Assembly (NCBI RefSeq): GCF_023544465.1
Contig: NZ_JALPVL010000017.1
Location: 186,001-250,000 of the forward strand
Direction of reading: 5' to 3'
Length of the DNA stretch: 64,000 nucleotides
Source of the DNA: Paractinoplanes maris
Lineage (GTDB): Bacteria > Actinomycetota > Actinomycetes > Mycobacteriales > Micromonosporaceae
Below, in pieces: positions 48,962-56,366 of the stretch. The notes under the pieces are model-generated. The model worked only from the letters and a program-made list of their open reading frames with translations, ran no database searches and had not been told where the DNA came from. Position 1 is the stretch's first letter. Every line of letters starts with the position of its first letter. Both the position numbers and the translations under genes were made by a program.

Positions 48962-49660
48962 TCAGACGGGCACGTTCACCAGGGGCGCGCCGCCGAACGT
49001 CTCGACCTGCACCGATGCCACGTCATCGGGCGCCACCAGGGCCGAGCCGTCGACCGAGCCGCCCTCGGCCGCCGCCTTCTCCGAGACGACCCAGCTGCCG
49101 GCCTCCCGGCGGCTCCCGTCCGCGGCGATCACGTAGAGCCGGCACTGCTGCCCGGCCGCGACCCCGCTGACCTCGGCGTGCACCCGCACCCACCCGGCGG
49201 CCGGAATCACCGTCGCCGTCATCGTCGCCCCGGTCGAGGCGTTCGTCGCGGTCGCCGTACGCGTACCCGAAGGCAAAGCCGCCGTCGGGCCGGCGGCCGC
49301 GGTGGGCCGGGCGTCGGGCGCGGTCTGCCGGCCCAGCACAGCCCCACCGCCCAGCACGGCCACCGCGACCACCGCCGCCGCGGCCAGCCACACCGCCCGC
49401 CGCTGCCGGTCACCGCGTGTCCGCTCCCCGCGCACCTGCTTCAACGTGCGCTGCAGCAACAACTCGCCACCCTCGGGCGGCCCGTCGATCAGAGCCTCGG
49501 GCGGCAGCTCCCCCAGAGCCGCCTCCATCTCGCGCAGCTCGTCGACGTCGTCGCGGCACTTCGCGCACCCGTCCAGGTGGCTCTGCACCGTGTCCCGCTC
49601 GCCGCCGTCGAGCACGCCGAGCACGTACGCCCCGAGCAGTTCCGTCTCGTGAGTGCTCAT
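48962..49660 (-). CDS. RskA-type zinc-finger anti-sigma factor
   Basis: A 232-residue membrane-anchored anti-sigma factor. Residues 1-45 are the zinc-binding anti-sigma domain with H-x3-C-x2-C (HLDGCAKC, 29-36). Residues 52-77 are a linker, LPPEALIDGPPEGGELLLQRTLKQVR, that recurs in the small protein encoded at 51975-52196. One span lies at about 90-107 (VWLAAAAVVAVAVLGGGAVL). The outer domain (GWVRVHAEVSGVAAGQQCRLYVIAADGSRREAGSWVVSEKAA) matches RskA. It would hold the sigma factor until cut by proteases. Its ATG overlaps the sigma gene stop by four bases. Confidence 0.94.
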   Translation of the reverse strand: MSTHETELLGAYVLGVLDGGERDTVQSHLDGCAKCRDDVDELREMEAALGELPPEALIDGPPEGGELLLQRTLKQVRGERTRGDRQRRAVWLAAAAVVAVAVLGGGAVLGRQTAPDARPTAAAGPTAALPSGTRTATATNASTGATMTATVIPAAGWVRVHAEVSGVAAGQQCRLYVIAADGSRREAGSWVVSEKAAAEGGSVDGSALVAPDDVASVQVETFGGAPLVNVPV

Positions 49661-50202
49661 GCCGCCCCCTCCACCACGACCGGCTGCTCCGCGATGGCTT
49701 CCCGCAATCGTCTCAGCGCGTAATAGCTGCGCGACTTGATCGTCCCGGCCGGCACCCCGAGCGACTCCGCCGCTTCGTCGACCGAGCGCCCCTGGAAATA
49801 GATCGCCTTGAGCACCTGCTGATGCTCCTCCGACAGCTTCTCCATCGCCTCGAGCACCACCATCGAGTCGACCACCTGATCGGCGTGGTCCCTCTCGACC
49901 GGTGTGCTGCTCACCGTCTCGGCCACCTCGGCCGGCCGGGCCTGCCGCGCCCGGTGCCGGTCGATCGCGATGTTCCGGGTGATCGTGAACAGGAAACCGC
50001 GTACGGATCCCTTGTCCTCGGTCAGCCGCTCGGGGTTCCGCCAGGCCTTGATCAGGGTCTCCTGCACCACGTCCTCGCCCAGAGCCCGATCGCCCATCAA
50101 CCGGGTCGCGTACGCCAGAAGGGCCCCGCCGTGCTCGTTGTACAGCTGGCGGACCAGCACCTCATCGGCGCTGAGATCCCGCTTTCGCGACCACGAAACC
50201 AT
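49657..50202 (-). CDS. ECF sigma factor (SigK/SigL-like)
   Basis: A 181-residue extracytoplasmic-function sigma factor. Region 2 is EVLVRQLYNEHGGALLAYATRLMGDRALGEDVVQETLIKAWRNPERL with FLFTITRNIAIDRHRARQ; region 4 is VLEAMEKLSEEHQQVLKAIYFQGRSVDEAAESLGVPAGTIKSRSYYALRRLREAI. The pairing with an RskA-type anti-sigma factor, overlapping by four bases, matches the SigK/SigL group of actinobacteria. It directs polymerase to a stress regulon that is not visible here, possibly including its own operon. It follows the beta-propeller gene by 72 bp, long enough for an internal promoter. Confidence 0.94.
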   Translation of the reverse strand: MVSWSRKRDLSADEVLVRQLYNEHGGALLAYATRLMGDRALGEDVVQETLIKAWRNPERLTEDKGSVRGFLFTITRNIAIDRHRARQARPAEVAETVSSTPVERDHADQVVDSMVVLEAMEKLSEEHQQVLKAIYFQGRSVDEAAESLGVPAGTIKSRSYYALRRLREAIAEQPVVVEGAA

Positions 50203-50274
50203 TCCCGTCCTCTCCGCCGTGTGTGGCGATCATGCCCAGAGGCGGTTGCACCAGGGCAATCATTCATTCGGGTA

Positions 50275-51921
50275 TCAACCCACCCGCAAAATGGTGATCG
50301 TGTCGTCGTCGCCGTTCGAGACGTACGCGTACCGGCCGTCCGGCGCCACCGCGATGACCCGCGGGCTGCGGCCGACCGGGACCGTCGCCGTGACCCGCCC
50401 GCTGCCCGGGTCGACGACCGACACCGAGTTGCTGCCCTCGTTCACCGCGTAGGCGTGCCCGCTGTCCGTGGCAAAGGCCGCCGCCTGCGGTTTCGTGCCG
50501 ACCGGGAACGGGCCGCGGCGTTCGAGCGTCACCGCGTCGATCACGTCCACGGCGTTCGCCTCGAAACAGGCGACCACGACCGTACGCCCATCGGGTGACA
50601 CCGCGAGGCTGTGCGGCGCCTTGCTCACCGGGATCGAGCGCAGGCGCTTGTCGTTGCGCATGTCGATGACCGACACGGTGCTCGACTCGTGGTCGGGTGT
50701 GAAGGCTCGCTGCCCGTCCGTGTCGAAGGCGACCGCGTGCGGGTTCTCGGGCACGAACACCCGCCCACCGAGCTTGCTCGGGTCGGACACCGTCCAGATC
50801 TCGACGTTGCGCCCACCGTGGATCGGCACCCACAGCCGCCCGCCCGGATCAACGGCCAGCGCGTACGGCTGCACCCCGGTCCGCAGATTCTCGAGCACCT
50901 TCAGGCTCTGCGCGTCGACGACCGCCACACCGCTGCCGCTCAGGTCGTCCTCATACATCGAGACGAAGACCCGCCGGCCGTCCCGCGAGACGGTCACGAA
51001 CCGCGGCGTGTTGCGCAGCGTCACCGACCGGACGTCACGGGACGCGAGGTCGACCACCGACAGCACGCGCGAGCTCTGGTTGGCGACGTAGAGCGTGCGG
51101 CTGTCCGGTGAGACCACCACACCCTCCGGCTCGTCGCCGACCCTGATCGCGCCCTCGACCGTCGGCTTGTCCACGCTGACCAGCCGCGGGGCGACCGATG
51201 GCCGGCCGGTCGACGGCTGCGGGGACGGTGCCGACGAGGGCGCGGCCACCGTCGGCGTCTCCGGCTCGCCGGTGAGCGTCACCGCGGCCGCGATGCCGGT
51301 CCCGGCGAGCAGCACGAGCGCGGCCGCGGCGGCGATCACCACACCCCGGATGCGCCGAGCCGGCAGCGGCCGGGAGGGCCTGGTCAACGGCGACCGCAGG
51401 CTGCCGAGCCGGTTGAGCGCGTCCTGGCGGCCGTCGGTGGGCGGTCCGAACCCGATGTGGCCGGTGACCGGCAGATCGGCCGCGCCGGCCGGACCGTCCA
51501 GCGAGACCCGGCCCGACAACGGCCCGGAACCGGGCAGCCAGGCGACCTGCAGATGATCACCGGCGATGCGGGCCCGCAGCCCGGGCCCGGTGACCTTGAG
51601 CCGCGAGCTCAGGGCGACCGGGGAGCCCAGGATCGCGACGGTGGCGAGCAGGCGCGGGGTGCCCGGCGCGACCGGTCCGAAGTCGATCCGCGGCGGGTCC
51701 AGCGCGATCGAGGTCGCGGCCAGCGCTTCCTCGGCCGCGGTGGACAGCTGCCGGCTGTCGTCGCCGACCAGCCGGACGAGAACCGCCCGGGCCGCCACGG
51801 CGGCCTCGTGATCAGTGCCGGCAGCCAGCTCGCGCAGCTCACCGACGGCGGTCAGCCGGGTGTCGAGGTCGGCGGCGTCGAGCCGCTCCCCGAGTCCGGG
51901 AGGCAAATTGTCCGAAGTCAT
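50275..51921 (-). CDS. membrane-anchored YVTN beta-propeller protein
   Basis: A 548-residue protein with three parts. Residues 1-190 are cytoplasmic and include a helical stretch and an Ig-like strand region (PPRIDFGPVAPGTPRLLATVAILG). A membrane span lies at about 192-214 (GVVIAAAAALVLLAGTGIAAA). After a Pro/Ser linker, residues 255-548 are an extracytoplasmic seven-bladed YVTN propeller; typical blade repeats are VSPDSRTLYVANQSSRVLSVVDLASRDV and VSPDGRTVVVACFEANAVDVIDAVTLE. The start at ATG 51921 is preferred to 51942. It is transcribed with the sigma and anti-sigma genes and could act as a sensor or scaffold on the outer face; that is inference. Confidence 0.85.
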   Translation of the reverse strand: MTSDNLPPGLGERLDAADLDTRLTAVGELRELAAGTDHEAAVAARAVLVRLVGDDSRQLSTAAEEALAATSIALDPPRIDFGPVAPGTPRLLATVAILGSPVALSSRLKVTGPGLRARIAGDHLQVAWLPGSGPLSGRVSLDGPAGAADLPVTGHIGFGPPTDGRQDALNRLGSLRSPLTRPSRPLPARRIRGVVIAAAAALVLLAGTGIAAAVTLTGEPETPTVAAPSSAPSPQPSTGRPSVAPRLVSVDKPTVEGAIRVGDEPEGVVVSPDSRTLYVANQSSRVLSVVDLASRDVRSVTLRNTPRFVTVSRDGRRVFVSMYEDDLSGSGVAVVDAQSLKVLENLRTGVQPYALAVDPGGRLWVPIHGGRNVEIWTVSDPSKLGGRVFVPENPHAVAFDTDGQRAFTPDHESSTVSVIDMRNDKRLRSIPVSKAPHSLAVSPDGRTVVVACFEANAVDVIDAVTLERRGPFPVGTKPQAAAFATDSGHAYAVNEGSNSVSVVDPGSGRVTATVPVGRSPRVIAVAPDGRYAYVSNGDDDTITILRVG

Positions 51922-51974
51922 GTGTTCACCGCGCCCCATCATGCGGTGGACGGCGGATCGGCGAAACCCCCCGG

Positions 51975-52196
51975 TCAGTCGACCGGGTTAGGCCGAAGCT
52001 CCAGGACCGGAGCGAGATGCCCGGCCGGGAGCGCCGGAGCCTGCTCCGCGCCCAGTTCCTGGCGGAGGCGTCTCGCCGTGCGCCGCCACTGCAGATCGTC
52101 GTCGTCGGCCGGGCCCTCGATGAAGGCCTCGGGTGGCAGCGCGGCGAGCGCGGCCAGCAATCGCCCGTCATCCCACATGTGAGGTGGTACGGGCAT
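51975..52196 (-). CDS. small protein sharing the anti-sigma linker motif
   Basis: A 73-residue protein at the head of the sigma operon. Residues 20-45 (LPPEAFIEGP, an acidic spacer, then L-x-x-R-R-T-A-R-R-L-R) align with residues 52-77 of the RskA-type anti-sigma factor encoded three genes downstream (LPPEALIDGP, then L-x-x-Q-R-T-L-K-Q-V-R). It lacks the zinc finger and the membrane span. The ATG at 52196 has GGGAGGG six bases upstream. It may compete for the protein that recognises this linker, or be the remnant of an anti-sigma gene. The protein is otherwise unrecognised. Confidence 0.75.
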   Translation of the reverse strand: MPVPPHMWDDGRLLAALAALPPEAFIEGPADDDDLQWRRTARRLRQELGAEQAPALPAGHLAPVLELRPNPVD

Positions 52197-52271
52197 CGGG
52201 ACCCTCCCGGTTCAATGGTGTGCTGTCCACACGCCGTCCGGGGGCCATCCGGTTCGGGCAGACTGTGCCGG

Positions 52272-53477
52272 GTGGACGCACAGGCAGCGGTCGAGCGGAC
52301 GTGGCGGTCCGACGCCGGCGGCATGCTCGGGGTGCTGACCCGCCGGCTCGGCGACCTCGACCGGGCCGAGGAGGCGCTGCAGGACGCGGTGGCCGAGGCC
52401 CTGCGGCGGTGGCCGTCCGAGGGCGTACCGGAAAATCCGCCCGGCTGGCTGGTCACCGCCGCGTGGCGCAAGGCCCTCGATGCGATCAGACGCGAGGTCA
52501 CCGGCCGGGAGAAGGTCGCGGCCCTGGCCCGTACGCCGCCGGCCGCACCCACCGGCGACGACCGGCTGGCCATGGTCTTCGCCTGCTGTCACCCCGCGCT
52601 GCCGGAGCCGGCCCGGATGGCCCTGACCCTCACCGCGGTGGCCGGTCTGCCGGCCGACGCGATCGCCGCGGCGTTCCTCCTGCCGCGCGCCACCATGGCC
52701 CAGCGTCTGGTCCGGGCCAAGAAAAACCTTCGCGACCAGGGCGTACGGGTGGAGGTCCCGCCGGCCGAGGAGCTGGGCGCCCGCCTGACGGCCGTCCTGA
52801 CGGTGATCTACCTGATCTACAACGAGGGCTACCTGGCCGCCTCGGGTGACGTGGCCGAGCGGCGTGACCTGGCCCGCGAGGGTCTCGACCTGGCGCGGCA
52901 GCTCGCCGGCCTGATGCCGCGCGAGCCCGAGACGGCCGGTCTGGCCGCGCTGCTGGAGCTGCACGAGGCGCGCGCCGCCACCCGTTTCGACGACCAGGGG
53001 CGCCTCGTGCTGCTCGAGGAGCAGGACCGCTCCCGCTGGGACCTCTCCCTGATCCGGCACGCGGCCGGGCGGCTCGGGCGGGCGGCGGCGCTCGACCGGC
53101 CGGGGCCGTATCAGTTGCAGGCGGCCATCGCGGCCCAGCACGCCTTGGCGCCGTCGTGGCCGGCGACGAACTGGGCCGCGGTGCGCAAGCTCTACGACCA
53201 CCTGCAGACGCTGGCGCCGTCGCCGGTGGTCACGCTGAGCCGGGCCGTGGCGACCGGTTTCGTGGCCGGGCCGGCGGTCGCCCTCGGCGAGGTGGACGCC
53301 CTCGCGGACCGGTTGTCCGGCTACCGGCTCTGGCACGCGACCCGGGCCGACCTGTTGCTGCGTCTCGGTCGTCCGCCCGAGGCGGCCGACGCCCTGCGGC
53401 GGGCCCTCGCGCTGGCCACCAACCCGGCCGAGCGCGAGTTGCTGACCCGCCGCCTGGCCGGGCTCAGCGCTCCATGA
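52272..53477 (+). CDS. ECF42-like sigma factor with C-terminal TPR-type extension
   Basis: A 401-residue ECF sigma factor of the long type (DUF6596, ECF42-like). Region 2 is MLGVLTRRLGDLDRAEEALQDAVAEALRRWPSEGVPENPPGWLVTAAWRKALDAIRRE; region 4 is MALTLTAVAGLPADAIAAAFLLPRATMAQRLVRAKKNLRDQG. The C-terminal 220 residues hold LTAVLTVIYLIYNEGYLAASGD and TPR-like helices that in this group regulate activity in place of an anti-sigma factor. GTG at 52272 was taken as start; upstream sequence in frame is not sigma-like. It overlaps the convergent YCII/DGPF gene by 14 bases. ECF42 genes are usually next to DGPF-protein genes, as here. Confidence 0.93.
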   Translation: MDAQAAVERTWRSDAGGMLGVLTRRLGDLDRAEEALQDAVAEALRRWPSEGVPENPPGWLVTAAWRKALDAIRREVTGREKVAALARTPPAAPTGDDRLAMVFACCHPALPEPARMALTLTAVAGLPADAIAAAFLLPRATMAQRLVRAKKNLRDQGVRVEVPPAEELGARLTAVLTVIYLIYNEGYLAASGDVAERRDLAREGLDLARQLAGLMPREPETAGLAALLELHEARAATRFDDQGRLVLLEEQDRSRWDLSLIRHAAGRLGRAAALDRPGPYQLQAAIAAQHALAPSWPATNWAAVRKLYDHLQTLAPSPVVTLSRAVATGFVAGPAVALGEVDALADRLSGYRLWHATRADLLLRLGRPPEAADALRRALALATNPAERELLTRRLAGLSAP

Positions 53478-53817
53478 CCGGGCGCACCTCGACCCGATCG
53501 CCCAGCGCGGCGATGCCGGGCCAGGTCGCGGCGACCGCGACCGCGTCGTCCATGTCGTCGGCGACCAGGTGAATGAAGCCGCCCACGACCTCCTTGAGCT
53601 CGAGGAACGGCCCGTCGGTCACGGTCGGGCCGCCGTCCGGGCCCCGGCTCACGGTCTTCGCGGTCGACGAGGGCTGCAGCTCGGCGCCGCCGTCCTCCAG
53701 CTTGCCCGCCTCCGACCACGTGGCCCACCAGGATGTGACCTGCTCCATCAGGCCGTCGGCGGTCTCCGGGTCGAACCAGGGGGCTTCCTCGCCGGTCAGG
53801 ATCATGACGTAACGCAT
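53464..53817 (-). CDS. YCII/DGPF-domain protein, partner of the ECF42 sigma factor
   Basis: A 117-residue YCII-related protein with the DGPFxExKE motif: TVTDGPFLELKEVVGGFIHLVADDMDDAV. The N-terminus MRYVMILTGEEA is also characteristic. Such genes are the hallmark neighbours of ECF42 sigma factors and are probably among their targets; their biochemical role is not settled. The ATG at 53817 was chosen because MRYVMIL is the conserved start; a longer frame to 53868 has no support. The stop lies inside the 3' end of the sigma gene. The stretch 53818-53963 holds promoters for this gene and for the isochorismatase-like gene. Confidence 0.92.
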   Translation of the reverse strand: MRYVMILTGEEAPWFDPETADGLMEQVTSWWATWSEAGKLEDGGAELQPSSTAKTVSRGPDGGPTVTDGPFLELKEVVGGFIHLVADDMDDAVAVAATWPGIAALGDRVEVRPVMER

Positions 53818-53963
53818 GCGGTGGTCTCCTCTGTCGTGGCACTTTGCTCTCGGCTCTCGGCACTTCATGACGATCGAGGCGGCGGCGGAATCGACATCGC
53901 GCGGGCGAATTCTTGTCAGGGGGTCCCGATAGCGTGGCAGCAGTCTTCGACCCAGGGGGAAAC

Positions 53964-54518
53964 ATGACTGCTCCGACCGACCGTTCCGGCACCGCGCTGC
54001 TGGTCATCGACGTGCAGACGGGTGTCGTCGAGCGCGCCCACGAGCGTGCGGCGGTGCTGGCCACCATCGCCGGCCTGGTCGAGCGGGCCCGCGCCGAGCA
54101 GGTGCCGGTCGTGTGGGTGCAGCAGACCGACGACAATCTGGCCCACGGCTCCGACCCCTGGCAGGTCGTCCCCGAGCTGCCGCGGGAGGCGTCCGACCCG
54201 GCGATCGAAAAGGCGTATGGCGACTCCTTCGAGGCCACCGAGCTCGAGTCGGTGCTCGCCGGCCTCGGCGTGGGCCGCGTGATCGTCACCGGCGCCCAGA
54301 CCGATGCCTGCGTCCGCTCGACACTGCACGGCGCCTTCGTCCGCGGTTACGACACCACGCTGGTGAGCGACGCCCACACCACTGAGGACCTCACCTCCTA
54401 CGGCGCTCCCCCGCCGGCCCAGGTCATCGCCCACACCAACCTCTACTGGGCCTACCAGACCGCCCCGGGCCGCACCGCCTCGGTCACCACCGCCGAGGAG
54501 CTCGACTTCCAAGCCTGA
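53964..54518 (+). CDS. isochorismatase-like cysteine hydrolase
   Basis: A 184-residue cysteine hydrolase of the isochorismatase/nicotinamidase superfamily. The catalytic triad is visible: Asp in ALLVIDVQTGVV, Lys in AIEKAYGDSFEATEL, and the nucleophile Cys in VIVTGAQTDACVRSTLHGAFVRGYDTTLVSDAHTTED. The substrate is unknown; close relatives hydrolyse amides such as nicotinamide or act as peroxyureidoacrylate amidases. The ATG at 53964 has AGGGGGAA nine bases upstream. Its stop lies 4 bp before the stop of the convergent sulfatase gene. Confidence 0.92.
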   Translation: MTAPTDRSGTALLVIDVQTGVVERAHERAAVLATIAGLVERARAEQVPVVWVQQTDDNLAHGSDPWQVVPELPREASDPAIEKAYGDSFEATELESVLAGLGVGRVIVTGAQTDACVRSTLHGAFVRGYDTTLVSDAHTTEDLTSYGAPPPAQVIAHTNLYWAYQTAPGRTASVTTAEELDFQA

Positions 54519-54521
54519 GGG

Positions 54522-56237
54522 TCACGGGGCCGGCGTCTGCTTGCCGAACGCGGTGAAGAACTTGTCGCGGAAATCGCTCATCGGCCAGACCGGGGCGTCC
54601 GGGCGGGGGCGCAGGCCCTCGGTCCAGCCCCAGCTTGTGATGCGGTCGAGCACCTTCGGGTCCTTGGCCAGCACGGTGATCGGCACGTCGTGGCTGGCCC
54701 CGGCGCCGGCCGCGATCGGAGACGGCTGGTGGTCGCCCAGGAAGACCATGACCAGGTTGTCGTCGCCGTAGAGCTTGACCCAGTTGATCAGCGCCGTGAG
54801 GGAGTAGACGATCGACTTGCCGTATTCGGCCCGCACCTCGCGCGGCTCGGCCCACAACGCGCTCGGCTTCTTGCCCTCGTCGACCATCTTGCGGTAGATC
54901 GAGCCGTCGCCCACCTGCTCCCAGTCGGGCAGGTAATCCGGGATCGGCGCCCACGGCGTGTGACTCGACACCAGCGGCATCTCGACCATCAGCGGGCCGC
55001 GGCCGGGCTTCTTGTACTCGATCGTGTTGAGCTGCTTGAGCGTGTACTGGTCGGGCATCGGCGACCAGCTGAACTTCGGCCCCTGGTATCCGAGGTTCCG
55101 CGAGTCCCACACCGTGTCGTACCCGTAGAAGTTGCCCTCGGGCCACGCGCGCGTCGCCCCCGGCATGACGCTCACGGTCCGGTAGCTCGCGTTGCGGAAC
55201 GCCCTGGTCAGCGTGAGCCGGTCGGTGGCGACCAGGTTGCGGTACCGCTGCTCGTTGTTGATCCACAGTCCGGACTCGAACGTGGCGTGGGCCAGCCAGC
55301 TGCCACCCCCGAACGTGGGCGACGTGAGCCAGCCGCTGCGGGCGGCGAAACCGGCCCCGGCCAGCTGGGCGGTGCCCCGATCGAGCACCGGCGTGACGGT
55401 CGGCGCGAGCGCGATGCCCTCGACGGCGCTGCGGCCGTAGCTCTCGACGAACGTGAAGATGACGTCCTTGCCCTCGAGCCCGGTGAGCATCTGCGGCGGC
55501 GGGACGGTCTTGAACGCGTCCCGCTGCACCTCCTGGGCGAACTCGGCCTCATCGCGCAGACCGGCCCGGGCCTGATGGGCACGATCCCAGGCGTACGTGG
55601 CCGTGCTGCGCGCCGCGACCGGCACCGCACCCCAGATCGAGACGCCGAGTGTGAAGGTCAGAGCCCAGGCCACCCCGGCGCCGCCGGCCGCGATCGCCGA
55701 CCGCCGCCGGTGCCGGGCCACCAGAGCGCCCACCCGCAGCACCGACCAGCAGGTCACCGCGAGGACGGCCACGACCAGCAGCACCATCACGGCCACCGCG
55801 GCGAGGGCGGCGAACCGGCCGTACGAGTCGACGACGAAGCTGAACGCGTCGTCGAACAGCACCCAGTCGAGCACCGGGTCGAACGGGCGGTTGAGCTCCT
55901 CGAAGAAGCCCATGTCCAGGCACTTCTCGATCACCAGAAGGCCGACGACGCTGCCGGCCACGACCGCGAACACCCGGCGGGCCCGGGGCGGCAGCACCAC
56001 CAGCAGGCCGAGGATCACCGCGCCCTCGATCGGGAGGCGCAGAAACCCCATCGGGGTGAGGCGGGCCAGGATGTTGGGGAAGATGAGAGCCGCGAACAAC
56101 AGCACGGCGGCCAGGATCGTCAGCGCGAGCTGGACCCTCGGCCGGCGGGCAAACCCGCCCAAACGGGCACGGAGGCGGGCGCGGCGGCTCTCGACGGCTG
56201 GCGGGCCGTCCTGGATCTCGGGCACGCCAGGGGACAC
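54522..56237 (-). CDS. LtaS-like membrane sulfatase/phosphoglycerol transferase
   Basis: A 571-residue protein with five hydrophobic spans in residues 35-205 and an extracellular alkaline-phosphatase-superfamily domain from about 245. The metal-binding stretches are VIFTFVESYGRSAVEG (Glu), SPTFGGGSWLAHATFESGLW (candidate nucleophile Thr/Ser) and VMVFLGDHQPSP (Asp-His). The architecture equals lipoteichoic acid synthase and phosphoglycerol transferases of gram-positive bacteria. In actinobacteria it may decorate lipoglycans or wall polymers with phosphoglycerol or ethanolamine, which remains inference. It is divergent from phosphoketolase with 129 bp between, and convergent with the isochorismatase-like gene. 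Confidence 0.87.
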   Translation of the reverse strand: MSPGVPEIQDGPPAVESRRARLRARLGGFARRPRVQLALTILAAVLLFAALIFPNILARLTPMGFLRLPIEGAVILGLLVVLPPRARRVFAVVAGSVVGLLVIEKCLDMGFFEELNRPFDPVLDWVLFDDAFSFVVDSYGRFAALAAVAVMVLLVVAVLAVTCWSVLRVGALVARHRRRSAIAAGGAGVAWALTFTLGVSIWGAVPVAARSTATYAWDRAHQARAGLRDEAEFAQEVQRDAFKTVPPPQMLTGLEGKDVIFTFVESYGRSAVEGIALAPTVTPVLDRGTAQLAGAGFAARSGWLTSPTFGGGSWLAHATFESGLWINNEQRYRNLVATDRLTLTRAFRNASYRTVSVMPGATRAWPEGNFYGYDTVWDSRNLGYQGPKFSWSPMPDQYTLKQLNTIEYKKPGRGPLMVEMPLVSSHTPWAPIPDYLPDWEQVGDGSIYRKMVDEGKKPSALWAEPREVRAEYGKSIVYSLTALINWVKLYGDDNLVMVFLGDHQPSPIAAGAGASHDVPITVLAKDPKVLDRITSWGWTEGLRPRPDAPVWPMSDFRDKFFTAFGKQTPAP

Positions 56238-56366
56238 GGATGAGCGGGGCCCGTCGGTTCAGCGACACGCGAAAGTCACTTCCACCCGGTACCAAAGACT
56301 CTGTTGGCCGCTCCCGAGTAGCCATAACGTGACCGTCAACGACCGCGAAGCGAGAGGACAAGCCCT

